In this document: piece by piece, positions 37,766 to 47,303 of the stretch
Numbering within the stretch: position 1 is the first letter of the stretch
Layout of the letters: each line of letters begins with the position of its first letter
Assembly (NCBI RefSeq): GCF_001187905.1
Contig: NZ_LGIS01000020.1
Location: 372,001-436,000 of the forward strand
DNA length: 64,000 nt
Direction of reading: 5' to 3'
From: Pantoea sp. RIT-PI-b
Lineage (GTDB): Bacteria > Pseudomonadota > Gammaproteobacteria > Enterobacterales > Enterobacteriaceae
The notes under the pieces: model-generated
What the model was told of the DNA's origin: nothing
Seen by the model: only the letters and a program-made list of their open reading frames with translations
Database searches by the model: none
Made by a program: the position numbers and the translations under genes

Positions 37766-39036
37766 GTACGCTGAATAGCACCCTGCCGCTGAACACCACC
37801 AAGCCCAGCCTGCACAAAACGCTATTTGCCACTTGTATCGGCAACGCGCTCGAGTGGTTCGATATCGCCGTCTACGGCTTTTTCGCCAGCTACATTGCCC
37901 ATGCCTTTTTCCCTACCAGCGATCCCTCGGTCTCAATGCTGCTGACATTTGGTAGTTTTGGCGTGTCGTTTCTGATTCGTCCTTTAGGCGCGATTGTGCT
38001 AGGCAACTATGCCGATCGTCATGGTCGGAAAAAAGCGCTGCTGCTGTCGATCAACCTGATGATGCTTGGCGGTGCCGTCATCACCTTTATGCCAGGCTAC
38101 AGCAGCATTGGTCTGATGGCGCCGCTGCTGATTTTGCTGGCACGTCTGGTGCAGGGTTTCTCGGCGGGGGGGGGGTTTGGCAGCTCAACGGCATTCCTGG
38201 GGGGGCACTTCCCGGAACGTAAAGCGTTTATCGCCAGCTGGCAGTTTGCTACCCAGGGCGCCAGTACCTTGATGGCATCAGCATTTGGTCTGGGATTGAC
38301 GCAGATCCTGACGGAAAGCCAGATTCAGGAGTGGGGCTGGCGGATTCCCTTCGCCTTCGGCCTGCTGATTGGTCCGCTGGGGATTTACATTCGTCGTCAT
38401 GTCCACGAACCGGCAAGTTTTGCTGAGCACAAACCGGAAGCCGCGCCGCTGAAAAGCCTGTTTGGTCGCCAGAAGGAGCTAATGCTGTTGGCGATCGGGC
38501 TGATGGTGATCTCAACGGCCGTTAACTACATGCTGAATTACGTGCCGACCTATGCCACCAAAAATCTGCACCTCTCTGGCAGCGTCGCGTTCACAGCAAC
38601 GCTGCTGGCGGGGGTGATTTTGACCGTGGTAACCCCGATTATGGGGCTATGGGCAGAACGCGTAGGACGTGTGCCGCTGATGTGGGGTTCACTGCTTCTG
38701 CTGATCGTCACCATTTATCCCGCCTTTAAGCTGGTGGTTGAACACACCACGCCCACCACGCTGATTCTGCTGGTGTGCTGGATGGCGCTGCTGAAATCGA
38801 TTTACTTCTCGACGGTGCCGTCAGTGATGGCGGATCTGTTCCCGATTGGCACGCGTGCCAGCGGCATGGCAATCAGCTATAACGTGGCGGTAACGGTGTT
38901 TGGTGGCTTTGCACCGCTGATTTGTACGCTATTGATTAGCGCCACCGGTACCAGCCTGGCGCCGGGTTATTATCTGATGGCGATGTCGGTATTAAGCGGT
39001 CTGGCCTTGCTGCGCAGCCAGAAGCGCGTCTCGTAA
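37762..39036 (+). CDS. MFS transporter, metabolite:H+ symporter (MHS) family
   Basis: A 424-residue transporter of the MHS family (citrate, alpha-ketoglutarate, proline/betaine carriers). The N-terminus ATCIGNALEWFDIAVYGFFA and NYADRHGRKKAL are typical. It is translationally coupled to the M20 hydrolase. Oddity: residue 138 (SAGGGFGSS) and residue 148 (FLGGHFPERK), where MHS proteins normally have Glu, are Gly inside runs of ten G (38166-38175) and seven G (38199-38205). This may be a base-calling error rather than a real change. Confidence 0.85.
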   Translation: MSTLNSTLPLNTTKPSLHKTLFATCIGNALEWFDIAVYGFFASYIAHAFFPTSDPSVSMLLTFGSFGVSFLIRPLGAIVLGNYADRHGRKKALLLSINLMMLGGAVITFMPGYSSIGLMAPLLILLARLVQGFSAGGGFGSSTAFLGGHFPERKAFIASWQFATQGASTLMASAFGLGLTQILTESQIQEWGWRIPFAFGLLIGPLGIYIRRHVHEPASFAEHKPEAAPLKSLFGRQKELMLLAIGLMVISTAVNYMLNYVPTYATKNLHLSGSVAFTATLLAGVILTVVTPIMGLWAERVGRVPLMWGSLLLLIVTIYPAFKLVVEHTTPTTLILLVCWMALLKSIYFSTVPSVMADLFPIGTRASGMAISYNVAVTVFGGFAPLICTLLISATGTSLAPGYYLMAMSVLSGLALLRSQKRVS

Positions 39037-39042
39037 TGATTT

Positions 39043-39072
39043 CCCGGTGCGCAGCAATGCGCACCGGGTTTT
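39043..39072 (+). terminator. Terminator of the M20-MHS operon
   Basis: An 11-bp perfect stem CCCGGTGCGCA (39043-39053) / TGCGCACCGGG (39058-39068), loop GCAA, followed by TTTT. It ends two bases before the convergent aldA stop. Confidence 0.9.
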
Positions 39073-39074
39073 CC

Positions 39075-40511
39075 TTATGAGAACTGTAAATAGGCCACGT
39101 GCGTCTGTAAAAACTCTTCTAACCCGTGACGTCCATCGGCGCCCCCGATCCCCGACTTACGCCAGCCCGCGTGGAACCCTTGCATCGCCTCAAAATTCTC
39201 ACGATTGATGTAGGTTTCACCAAACTTCAGCTTACGTAGCGCTACCATTGCGGTGTTCAGATTCTGGGTATAAATCGAAGACGTTAGCCCATATGCGCAA
39301 TCGTTGGCCAGCGTCACCGCTTCGTCGAGAGTTTTGAAGCGCATTACCGGCAGTACCGGGCCAAAAATCTCTTCCTGCATAATCTCCATATCCTGACGCA
39401 CGCCGGTGATGATGGTCGGCTCAAAATAGAAGCCTTTATTACCGGCACGTTTGCCGCCCAGCAGCACCTTGCCGCCATCCGCTACCGCTTTTGCGACTTT
39501 CTGCTCAACCCGTTCTAATGCGGCCGCAGTGATGAGCGGTCCCATATCAATGTCGTTGTGCTCCGCCGGGTTACCGAACTTCACCTGCTGCATAGCCGAA
39601 GTCAGTGCGCTGATAAAGCGATCGTAAATGCCCTCCTGCACGTAAACACGCTCGGCACAGTTACACACCTGTCCGGTGTTGATGACGCGGGAACTAACAA
39701 TTGCTTTCACCGCTAAATCCAGGTCGGCATCATCCATCACGATAGCCGGCGCTTTGCCACCGAGTTCCAGCGACACTTTGGTGACATTTTTTGCCGCGGC
39801 TTCCATGGTGGCGATACCGGCATTAACGCTGCCGGTCAGGCTCACCAGGCCCACTTTCGGGTTGCCTGCCAGCTCCTGACCAATTTCCGGACCATAGCCG
39901 TAAACCATGTTGATCACGCCCTTTGGCAGGCCAATGTCATCAATGATTTGCGCGAAGATCGCCGCATTATTTGGCGTCAGCTCACTGGGTTTGATCACGA
40001 TAGTGTTACCGGTCACCAGTGCAGGTGCCGCTTTACGTGCAATCAGGAAGAAGGGGAAGTTCCACGGCAGAATACCGGTGGTGACACCAATGGCTTTTTT
40101 GAAGACAAAAATGTTTTCATTTGGACGGTCACTGTTAATGATCTCTCCATCATAACGACGCGCCCATTCGGCCATATACTCCAGATAGTCGGCAGTAAAC
40201 AGGACTTCGGTTTGTGCCAGACCCTGCGTTTTACCGCCCTCGGCAACGATAGTGGCGGACAGTTCTGCTTCACGCTGGCGTATCCCAGCGGCAATTTTAC
40301 GTAACCAGTTGCCACGCTCTACCGCCGGTAGCGCTTCCCAACCCGGCTGTGCCGCTTCGGCGGCGTTGATCGCCTGTGCGGCGTCTTGCTTACTGCCTTC
40401 CGGCACGCGCGACAGCAGCGCTTCCGTTGCCGGATTAATCACTTCAATCCACTTGTCGTGGTGATCGGCCACAAACGCGCCATTAATATAATGTTGGTGA
40501 TGTGTTGTCAT
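39075..40511 (-). CDS. aldA: Lactaldehyde / aldehyde dehydrogenase A
   Basis: A 478-residue NAD-dependent aldehyde dehydrogenase, E. coli AldA length (479). The start MTTHHQHYING at 40511 follows GGAG; the frame is open 72 bases further upstream. Key motifs: GILPWNFPFFLIARK, LELGGKAPAIV (catalytic Glu), GQVCNCAERVYVQ (catalytic Cys) and the C-terminus GETYINRENFEAMQGFHAGWRKSG, as in AldA. It oxidises L-lactaldehyde to L-lactate, finishing aerobic L-rhamnose breakdown; placement next to the rha genes supports this. Confidence 0.95.
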   Translation of the reverse strand: MTTHHQHYINGAFVADHHDKWIEVINPATEALLSRVPEGSKQDAAQAINAAEAAQPGWEALPAVERGNWLRKIAAGIRQREAELSATIVAEGGKTQGLAQTEVLFTADYLEYMAEWARRYDGEIINSDRPNENIFVFKKAIGVTTGILPWNFPFFLIARKAAPALVTGNTIVIKPSELTPNNAAIFAQIIDDIGLPKGVINMVYGYGPEIGQELAGNPKVGLVSLTGSVNAGIATMEAAAKNVTKVSLELGGKAPAIVMDDADLDLAVKAIVSSRVINTGQVCNCAERVYVQEGIYDRFISALTSAMQQVKFGNPAEHNDIDMGPLITAAALERVEQKVAKAVADGGKVLLGGKRAGNKGFYFEPTIITGVRQDMEIMQEEIFGPVLPVMRFKTLDEAVTLANDCAYGLTSSIYTQNLNTAMVALRKLKFGETYINRENFEAMQGFHAGWRKSGIGGADGRHGLEEFLQTHVAYLQFS

Positions 40512-40712
40512 TTGCAGGGGCTCCGCGATCTTCTTCGTTAAAAGTTTGTGAAGTGCAGAGTGAAACAGAATGCGGTGTCGCACCTTTTTGTCACTGCCAG
40601 GGCGCAGAAAGGGATGGCAAAGAAGGGAAGATCAACACGACAGACGCAGCATTCCTGGCGAAATGCCGCGCTTTCAGCGGGTTAGCAGCAAAATACGCGT
40701 GTTAACAGCGTG

Positions 40713-40811
40713 TCATGAACCGGGCATCGCCGCGCCGCTGGCAATAAACCAGGCCAGAAAACTGATGCCTGCAATGATGATAGCAATGGGGAATAGCAGT
40801 CCGATTTTCAT
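40713..40811 (-). CDS. Small membrane protein, YoaK-like (32 residues)
   Basis: From ATG 40811 the minus strand reads MKIGLLFPIAIIIAGISFLA then WFIASGAAMPGS and TGA. One hydrophobic helix and exactly 32 residues. As I recall, E. coli YoaK has the same length and pattern (start with IG..FP, LAWF, ending in a short Ala/Pro/Gly tail). It starts 14 bases after the stop of the 107-residue gene on the same strand, so the two are probably co-transcribed. Function unknown. Confidence 0.75.
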   Translation of the reverse strand: MKIGLLFPIAIIIAGISFLAWFIASGAAMPGS

Positions 40812-40825
40812 AATAATCCCGAGAG

Positions 40826-41149
40826 TTAGGCGAGCTGAACAATAGCGCGATGGGTTTTCATCATACTAAACAGTTGGAATTGCGTCGCGTCGTCCACCTG
40901 ACGCAGATGTTCACCTTTCTGATAATGAATATGGTGAACCTGCCCCAACTGTCGCCAGACGACAATCACCGAGGCCAGCAAAGCGCAATTCTCTTCGCTC
41001 TGCACGCAATCCAGCGTGGCGTAGTGTGCCTCATCCAATCCATTAATAAAGACGTTTAACGCCTGCGCCGGCACGATAGCGCGGATGTCATCCAGCATCA
41101 CGCGACTCACTGATTGCGACAGCAGTAGTCTCAATCTTTTGGTATTCAT
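40826..41149 (-). CDS. Protein of unknown function (107 residues)
   Basis: A 107-residue soluble-looking protein starting MNTKRLRLLLSQSVSRVMLD. The ATG at 41149 has AAGGA with ideal spacing. The same frame stays open far upstream (to 41881), but that part overlaps rhaT antisense and reads like non-coding sequence. N-terminal half is helical; the C-terminal half has strands and His residues (VHHIHYQKGEHL). I do not recognise a family. It precedes the YoaK-like gene and is divergent from rhaT. Confidence 0.65.
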   Translation of the reverse strand: MNTKRLRLLLSQSVSRVMLDDIRAIVPAQALNVFINGLDEAHYATLDCVQSEENCALLASVIVVWRQLGQVHHIHYQKGEHLRQVDDATQFQLFSMMKTHRAIVQLA

Positions 41150-41515
41150 CTCAATCCTTCGTCTTGATGATTTTCCCAACGTTATACGGATTATTTGCCA
41201 TAGGGGAAAGTCTGGCTGGCGGCTTTGTGTGACTGCCATGTTAATAGACACGGTGGCAGTAAACCAAAAACTGTGCTGATCAACACAACACATTGAGAAA
41301 AAATTCCGAATAATAAGCAACTTATGAAAATCTGAACGTGACCTGCCTGCAAATGCGATTTTGTGATCCTTATGTTGACGACCCCCCGAATTTTGCCAGC
41401 TACCTGCGCTTTCCGGCAGCCATCCAAAGGCTGAAGAAAAGCTGCCCACCGTAGACTGCCGGTAATCGGGAAACCGCCGGTTTCCTGTTGGCCTCAACCT
41501 TACGAAGGAATAACA
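41150..41515. promoter_or_regulatory. rhaT upstream region
   Basis: A 366-bp gap between the divergent 107-residue gene and rhaT. It contains a 7-bp hairpin GGAAACC-GCC-GGTTTCC (41469-41485) in the likely rhaT leader, and a CRP half-site-like TGTGA near 41361 lacking a good second half. A RhaS site is expected here by analogy with E. coli rhaT, but I could not identify one confidently. AAGGA precedes the rhaT ATG. Confidence 0.4.
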
Positions 41516-42550
41516 ATGAACAGTGCCATCATTGCAGGTATTTTCTGGCATCTGGTGGGTGCCGCCAGTGCCGCCTGTTTTTATGCTCCATTTAAGCAGG
41601 TGAAAAAGTGGTCTTGGGAAACGATGTGGTCGGTGGGCGGCATCATGTCGTGGCTGATCCTGCCGTGGGCAGTCAGCGCGGTGTTGCTGCCAAATTTCTG
41701 GGCCTATTACAGCAGTTTTAGCTTCTCCCAACTGCTGCCCGTATTTCTGTTTGGTGCCATGTGGGGCATCGGCAACATCAACTATGGACTGACCATGCGC
41801 TACCTCGGCATGTCGATGGGGATTGGGATTGCCATCGGCATTACCCTGGTGGTGGGAACCTTGATGACGCCGCTGTTGCAAGGCCGCTTTGTCGAGCTGT
41901 TCAGCTCAGCAGGTGGACGCATGACGCTGCTCGGCGTGTTCGTGGCGTTAATCGGCGTAGCGATTGTTTCACGTGCTGGTCTGTTAAAAGAGCGCGCGCT
42001 GGGCATCAATGCGGAAGAGTTTAATCTGAAGAAGGGACTGGTGCTGGCGATCTTATGCGGCATCTTCTCCGCCGGCATGTCGTTCGCCATGGACGCTGCG
42101 AAGCCGATGCATGCAGCCGCCGCGAATCTGGGTATCAATCCACTTTACGTGGCGCTGCCGAGCTATGTCGTGATCATGGGCGGTGGTGCGCTGGTGAATC
42201 TGGCTTATTGCTTTATTCGGCTGGCGGTGAAAAGCGATCTTTCGGTGCGTCGTGATTTCTCCGTGGCCAAGCCGATGCTGCTTGCCAATATCGCCTTTGC
42301 GGTATTAGGCGGCACCATGTGGTATCTGCAATTTTTCTTTTATGCCTGGGGCCACGCCAAAATCCCAGCACAATATGACTTTGTCAGCTGGATGCTGCAT
42401 ATGAGTCTTTATGTACTGTGCGGTGGGTTAGTGGGACTGGTGCTGAAAGAGTGGAAGTCGGTGGGGCAACGTCCGGTACGCGTGCTGTCACTGGGTTGCG
42501 TGGTGATTATTATTGCCGCCAACATTGTTGGCCTGGGAATGGCGGCCTGA
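41516..42550 (+). CDS. rhaT: L-rhamnose:H+ symporter RhaT
   Basis: A 344-residue, ten-helix transporter of the DMT superfamily RhaT family, identical in length to E. coli RhaT. Signatures: N-terminal [57 protein letters not shown], and [18 protein letters not shown]. It imports L-rhamnose with protons. Located at the far end of the rha cluster, convergent with rhaR, as in E. coli. Confidence 0.97.
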   Translation: MNSAIIAGIFWHLVGAASAACFYAPFKQVKKWSWETMWSVGGIMSWLILPWAVSAVLLPNFWAYYSSFSFSQLLPVFLFGAMWGIGNINYGLTMRYLGMSMGIGIAIGITLVVGTLMTPLLQGRFVELFSSAGGRMTLLGVFVALIGVAIVSRAGLLKERALGINAEEFNLKKGLVLAILCGIFSAGMSFAMDAAKPMHAAAANLGINPLYVALPSYVVIMGGGALVNLAYCFIRLAVKSDLSVRRDFSVAKPMLLANIAFAVLGGTMWYLQFFFYAWGHAKIPAQYDFVSWMLHMSLYVLCGGLVGLVLKEWKSVGQRPVRVLSLGCVVIIIAANIVGLGMAA

Positions 42551-42553
42551 TGA

Positions 42554-42586
42554 AAAGCCTGACGCATAGATGATGCGTCAGGCTTT
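42554..42586. terminator. Hairpin between rhaT and rhaR
   Basis: A 14-bp perfect stem AAAGCCTGACGCAT (42554-42567) / ATGCGTCAGGCTTT (42573-42586), loop AGATG. It overlaps the last codons of rhaR. The minus-strand read ends in TTTT, so it fits an rhaSR terminator and may also act weakly for rhaT. Confidence 0.75.
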
Positions 42587-43444
42587 GGCCTTCTCAGTTG
42601 AGGGTTCGCGCTGCGGCAGGAAACGCTGCCGCCACGCACTTGGCGTTAAACCTGTTTCTCGCGTAAACACCACGGAAAAGTAGTTACTGTCATCAAAGCC
42701 GCAGCGCGCGGCCACTTCACTGATTAAGCCATCCTGGGTTCTCAACAGGTACTTTGCCTGGCAGAGCTGTAGTTGTCGCAAATAGTGCCCTACGGTCATA
42801 CCGGTTTGCTGACGAAAAAGCTGTTTTAACGCCCGCTCGCTCAACTGATTCTGCTGGCAAAACACCGCCAAATCGAATGGTCGGCTGATTGCACCCTGCA
42901 ATGCTGACATCAGCAGATCCAGCTGCTCGCCCTCCGGCAGTGCCCAGGGGCGGTCGGCGGCATAACCATGACGACGCAAAATCAGCGCAAGCTGTAAAAA
43001 CAGCGCTTCAGAGAGTTGAACGGATAGCGAATCGCTTTTGCGGCTTTCTCGCTCCAGTTGGCTAATGACACCGCGAGCCAATGCCATACCGCGGGTGGTT
43101 AAACGCCAACATGCCGGCGAGTTCTCCTCCTGCGGTGGCAACAACTGGCTCCAGTCGAGCTCAAGACGAAAACGATCGCGGCAGTAAAGAATGTTATCCA
43201 GCGCCAAATCGTTGACGCTGTCATAACTGTGGCAATCATTATCGCGGATGTAAAACACGTCGCCGCAGGTGATCAACCACGGGCGATCGTTTAACACGTG
43301 CAGGCCGTTGCCACGCCAGACAATCACAATTTCACTGAACTCATGGCGATGCGGAGGGAAGGAGGGCTGCGGCATGCGCTCGGCCACCGCAATCGGCAGA
43401 TTGGTGGCCGGAAAATAGTCTTCGCGCGTAAGGATCAGCGACAT
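42578..43444 (-). CDS. rhaR: L-rhamnose regulator RhaR (AraC family)
   Basis: A 288-residue AraC/XylS activator. The N-terminal cupin with [19 protein letters not shown] and the C-terminal double HTH ([39 protein letters not shown]) match RhaR. It senses L-rhamnose and activates rhaSR. It lies 15 bases downstream of rhaS in the same operon. RhaR versus RhaS was decided by position (distal to rhaB) and by the [17 protein letters not shown]-type segment. Confidence 0.93.
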   Translation of the reverse strand: MSLILTREDYFPATNLPIAVAERMPQPSFPPHRHEFSEIVIVWRGNGLHVLNDRPWLITCGDVFYIRDNDCHSYDSVNDLALDNILYCRDRFRLELDWSQLLPPQEENSPACWRLTTRGMALARGVISQLERESRKSDSLSVQLSEALFLQLALILRRHGYAADRPWALPEGEQLDLLMSALQGAISRPFDLAVFCQQNQLSERALKQLFRQQTGMTVGHYLRQLQLCQAKYLLRTQDGLISEVAARCGFDDSNYFSVVFTRETGLTPSAWRQRFLPQREPSTEKAKA

Positions 43445-43459
43445 GAGGAAACGCTCCCG

Positions 43460-44281
43460 TTATAGCATCTGCTGGCGCTCCGCTCTGGGCGCACAGCCAA
43501 ATTCCCGCCGGAACAGCGTGGAAAAGTGGTTGCTGTCACCAAATCCACACTGATAGGCGATGTCTGTAATGCGCATATCACTATGCCGCAGTAAATGCCG
43601 CGCCTGTAGCAGGCGAAGCCGATTGAGGTAGCGCTGCGGCGTATTGCCGGTTTGCTGCTTCATCTGGCGGTGCAGGGTACGCAATGACAGCGAAAAGCGG
43701 TCGGCCAGCGCATCCCACACAATATCTTCACTGTAGTGCTCATTGAGCCAGTCGAGCAACCGATGCAACCGCGCTTCCTGATCCTGCAATTGATCGTTAT
43801 GAGCCGCTTCGCGCAACACAATCAGCAGCTGTAGAAACAGCTGCTCCTGATGCGCGTGCCGCTCCAGTGACCAACCATCCTGCTGCTTCATCTGCGTCAC
43901 TATCTGCAATGCCTGCGCCATGACTTTGTGATTAATGCGCCAGTGCGAAGCATATTTGTCCTCTTCTTCGCGTGGCAGCAGATCCTGCAAACCCGAGAGA
44001 AAACGAAACGCTGCCGGGCTGCGGTAGAGCACATTGGTCAGACACAAATTCTCCGTCTGCTCATAGAGATGGCGATCGTGATCGCGCACAAAGCAAACGC
44101 AGCCAGCAGATAACGCCTGCGGCTGACCGTTAAACACATGGATACCTGAACCGTGCTCAACCAACACAATTTCATGGAAATCATGATGATGTTCGGGAAA
44201 TGCCTGCTGCGGCACGCGCGGCTCAATGGCGATGGCGTAATTCCCTTCAGGGAAGAAATCTGCGCTATGTAAAACGGTCAT
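43460..44281 (-). CDS. rhaS: L-rhamnose regulator RhaS (AraC family)
   Basis: A 273-residue AraC/XylS activator. The N-terminus [11 protein letters not shown] and [20 protein letters not shown] follow E. coli RhaS closely, as does the HTH region [25 protein letters not shown] and [18 protein letters not shown]. With L-rhamnose bound it activates rhaBAD and rhaT. It is divergent from rhaB, with CRP and RhaS-type sites in the shared ~290-bp gap. Confidence 0.95.
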   Translation of the reverse strand: MTVLHSADFFPEGNYAIAIEPRVPQQAFPEHHHDFHEIVLVEHGSGIHVFNGQPQALSAGCVCFVRDHDRHLYEQTENLCLTNVLYRSPAAFRFLSGLQDLLPREEEDKYASHWRINHKVMAQALQIVTQMKQQDGWSLERHAHQEQLFLQLLIVLREAAHNDQLQDQEARLHRLLDWLNEHYSEDIVWDALADRFSLSLRTLHRQMKQQTGNTPQRYLNRLRLLQARHLLRHSDMRITDIAYQCGFGDSNHFSTLFRREFGCAPRAERQQML

Positions 44282-44446
44282 GATTTGCCTCTCAACTCAC
44301 TTAACTGCAGCCGAGTCTACGCAGGCGTTCAGCACCTTACCTTGAATTTTGATCTGAGTGACGCAGGAAAATGGCTAATTTTTCAAGATCTCAGCCCGGA
44401 TTGACGGAAATGCGGCAAGGCTCACAACTCTCTCCTTATGTGGTTC

Positions 44447-44519
44447 TGTGAGCTTTCTCACGAACTTCTTTGTCAGTCTGCCAGCGACTATTACGCACTG
44501 GCAGTAAGGGGAAGGTGGC
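44447..44519 (+). promoter_or_regulatory. rhaB promoter region: CRP site and RhaS half-sites
   Basis: TGTGA-GCTTTC-TCACG (44447-44462) matches the CRP consensus at 9 of 10 core bases. Three bases later TTCTTTGTCAGTCTGCC (44466-44482) resembles the distal RhaS half-site of E. coli (about 11 of 17). GGCAGTAAGGGGAAGGTGGC (44500-44519) matches the proximal half-site CAGTAACGAGAAGGTCGC at 15 of 18. Order and CRP spacing match E. coli as I remember it; the half-site spacer appears one base longer. Confidence 0.8.
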
Positions 44520-44571
44520 AAAAAGCAGAGATTTCTAAGCTGTAGCCATCTCATTACAGGAAGAGCACGCC

Positions 44572-46044
44572 ATGAGTATGCGTAACATTGTTGCCATTGA
44601 TTTAGGCGCATCCAGCGGGCGCGTGATGCTCGCACAATGGAATTCAGCGAATCAGCACATCAGCCTGCGTGAAGTCCGCCGCTTTGCGAATCAGCGGGTG
44701 CGCCGTGCCGACTATGATTGTTGGGATTTGGACCGTCTCGAGCAGGAAATTCGTCTCGGGCTGGCTCAGTTAGATGAGGAAGGTATTGTGCCGGACAGCA
44801 TTGGGATCGACACCTGGGGTGTTGATCTGGTGTTGCTGGATGCCAACGGGGAGCGTGTCGGTGAAGCGGTGAGCTATCGCGATAAGCGGACGGAAGGTCA
44901 TATGGCTCAGGCCATCAAGGACTTGGGTAAAGGCGCAATCTATCAGCGTACCGGTATTCAATTTTTGCCCTTCAACACCCTTTATCAACTGCGTGCGCTG
45001 CATCTGCAGCAGCCGGATTGGCAGGCGCAGGTTAAGCATGCATTGATGATTCCTGATTATCTGCATTATCGCCTTACTGGCCAGATGAATTGGGAATATA
45101 CCAATGCCACTACTACCCAGTTGCTTAACATTCACAGCGGCGAATGGGATAGCGATTTGCTCGCCTGGGCTGGCGTCCCTGCAACGTGGTTGGGTAAACC
45201 GACGGCTCCGGGCAATACCGTGGGTTACTGGACCAGCGCCAGTGGCAATCAGATTCCGGTGGTGGCCGTCGCTACACATGACACGGCCAGTGCCGTGTTG
45301 GCTACGCCGTTGATGCAGGATGATGCCGCCTATCTGAGTTCAGGCACCTGGTCGCTGATGGGCATTGAGAGTTTGCAGCCTTGTGTCAGCGCTGCCGCGC
45401 TTGACGCCAACATTACCAATGAAGGTGGCGCAGAGGGTTACCGCGTCCTGAAAAACATCATGGGCTTATGGTTATTACAACGTGTCTGCAGCGAACTGCA
45501 AATAACCGATCTCTGCACGCTCATCGCCCAGGCCGAAAAAGAGCCTCTCTGCCGCGCATTGGTTAATCCCAATCACAGTCGTTTTATCAACCCAGACAGC
45601 ATGGTGCAGGAGATTCAAAACGCCTGTGCCGAGCAGCACATGCCGGTTCCGCAAACTCCAGCCGCCCTGGCCCGTACCATTTTCGATAGCCTGGCATTGC
45701 TGTATCGCCAGGTGATTGGCGAACTCGGCCAACTGCGTGGTGCGCCGCTGCGTCAGCTGCATGTGGTGGGGGGAGGTAGTCAAAATCCGTTGCTAAATCA
45801 ACTCTGTGCCGATGCCTGCCAGCTGCCCGTGTTGGCCGGACCCATCGAGGCTTCAACGCTCGGTAACATCGGTTGCCAGCTGATTGCCTTAGGCGAATTG
45901 CGTGACGTTAGCGATCTGCGCCGCTGCATTAGCCAAAACTTCCCGTTAGAAAAATTTGAACCGCTGAACAACGGCGCCTTCGCTGCCCATCAGGCACGCT
46001 TCGCGGCGCTGAGCCAACCTGCTAAGGAACTTGCATATGACTAA
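44572..46044 (+). CDS. rhaB: L-rhamnulokinase
   Basis: A 490-residue FGGY-family sugar kinase phosphorylating L-rhamnulose at O-1. Motifs: ATP-binding [42 protein letters not shown] near residue 260, and [16 protein letters not shown] near 400. First gene of rhaBAD, with its start 53 bases after the RhaS site. Its stop overlaps the rhaA start by 8 bases. GGAAGAG lies upstream of the ATG. Confidence 0.97.
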   Translation: MSMRNIVAIDLGASSGRVMLAQWNSANQHISLREVRRFANQRVRRADYDCWDLDRLEQEIRLGLAQLDEEGIVPDSIGIDTWGVDLVLLDANGERVGEAVSYRDKRTEGHMAQAIKDLGKGAIYQRTGIQFLPFNTLYQLRALHLQQPDWQAQVKHALMIPDYLHYRLTGQMNWEYTNATTTQLLNIHSGEWDSDLLAWAGVPATWLGKPTAPGNTVGYWTSASGNQIPVVAVATHDTASAVLATPLMQDDAAYLSSGTWSLMGIESLQPCVSAAALDANITNEGGAEGYRVLKNIMGLWLLQRVCSELQITDLCTLIAQAEKEPLCRALVNPNHSRFINPDSMVQEIQNACAEQHMPVPQTPAALARTIFDSLALLYRQVIGELGQLRGAPLRQLHVVGGGSQNPLLNQLCADACQLPVLAGPIEASTLGNIGCQLIALGELRDVSDLRRCISQNFPLEKFEPLNNGAFAAHQARFAALSQPAKELAYD

Positions 46045-47293
46045 GCTGATTGAACAGGCCTTCGAACTGGCCAAACAACGCTACGCAGCAATTGGCGTAG
46101 ATGTGGAACAGGTAATGGCACAACTGGATGGCATTCCTGTCTCGATGCACTGCTGGCAGGGTGATGACGTACGCGGTTTCGAAAATCCCAACGGTGAGTT
46201 GACCGGCGGTATTCAGGCCACCGGCAACTATCCGGGCCGTGCCCGCAATGCGGATGAACTGCGTGCTGACGTTGAAAAAGCGATGTCATTAATTCCGGGC
46301 GCCAAACGCCTCAACCTGCACGCAATTTATCTGGAGAGCGATACACCCGTTGAACGTGATGCGATCGAACCTAAGCATTTCAGCAACTGGGTTGAGTGGG
46401 CTAAAACGCATAAATTGGGTCTCGATTTTAATCCAAGCTGCTTCTCCCACCCGTTGAGTGCGGATGGCTTTACGTTATCGCACGCGGATAAAGGTATTCG
46501 GCAGTTCTGGATCGACCACTGTAAAGCCAGCCGCCGCATCTCCGCCCACTTTGGTGAGCAGCTTGGTAGCCCTTCCGTGATGAATATCTGGGTGCCGGAT
46601 GGCATGAAGGATCTTACGGTTGATCGCCTGGCTCCCCGTCAACGTCTGGCCAGCGCACTGGATGACGTGATCAGTGAAAAACTCAATCCCGCGCATCATA
46701 TTGATGCGGTAGAGAGCAAGCTGTTTGGTATCGGTGCCGAAAGTTACACCGTGGGTTCCAATGAATTCTGCCTCGGTTACGCCAGCAGCCGCCAAACTGC
46801 ACTAACGCTTGATGCGGGTCACTTCCATCCAACTGAAGTCATTTCCGACAAGATCTCTACGGCAATGCTGTATGTGCCACGCCTGCTGCTGCACGTGAGC
46901 CGTCCGGTGCGCTGGGATAGCGATCACGTGGTGATTCTCGACGATGAAACACAAGCCATTGCCACCGAGATTGCCCGCCACAAGCTGTTTGACAAAGTGC
47001 ATATCGGCCTCGACTTTTTTGACGCCTCGATTAACCGCATCGCGGCCTGGGTTATCGGCACGCGCAATGCCAAAAAAGCGCTGCTACGCGCACTGCTGGA
47101 GCCCACGGATCAGTTACGCAAGCTCGAGAGCGAAGGGGATTACACCGGGCGTCTGGCGATGCTGGAAGAGCAAAAATCCCTGCCGTGGCAAGCCGTTTGG
47201 GAAGCCTGGTGCCTGCGCCACGATGTCCCGGCTGATGCCAGCTGGCTGAGCGAAGTCCGTCATTACGAACAACAAACACTGCGTCAACGTTAA
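46037..47293 (+). CDS. rhaA: L-rhamnose isomerase
   Basis: A 418-residue isomerase converting L-rhamnose to L-rhamnulose with Mn2+/Zn2+ in a TIM barrel. Recognised by [49 protein letters not shown] and [20 protein letters not shown]. The ATG at 46037 is preferred over TTG 46031. It overlaps rhaB by 8 bases, indicating translational coupling. Confidence 0.97.
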   Translation: MTKLIEQAFELAKQRYAAIGVDVEQVMAQLDGIPVSMHCWQGDDVRGFENPNGELTGGIQATGNYPGRARNADELRADVEKAMSLIPGAKRLNLHAIYLESDTPVERDAIEPKHFSNWVEWAKTHKLGLDFNPSCFSHPLSADGFTLSHADKGIRQFWIDHCKASRRISAHFGEQLGSPSVMNIWVPDGMKDLTVDRLAPRQRLASALDDVISEKLNPAHHIDAVESKLFGIGAESYTVGSNEFCLGYASSRQTALTLDAGHFHPTEVISDKISTAMLYVPRLLLHVSRPVRWDSDHVVILDDETQAIATEIARHKLFDKVHIGLDFFDASINRIAAWVIGTRNAKKALLRALLEPTDQLRKLESEGDYTGRLAMLEEQKSLPWQAVWEAWCLRHDVPADASWLSEVRHYEQQTLRQR

Positions 47294-47303
47294 GGGACAA
47301 ACT

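Noticed and set aside
41355-41380. CRP site upstream of rhaT
   Set aside because: Only the TGTGA half is good; the other half does not match TCACA, so it was not called as a separate site.
41191-41427. 78-codon minus-strand frame in the rhaT upstream gap
   Set aside because: No ribosome-binding site and no plausible protein character; overlaps the expected promoter region.
41150-41881. Upstream extension of the 107-residue gene to 351 codons
   Set aside because: The extension runs antisense through rhaT and reads like non-coding sequence; a good ribosome-binding site supports the start at 41149.
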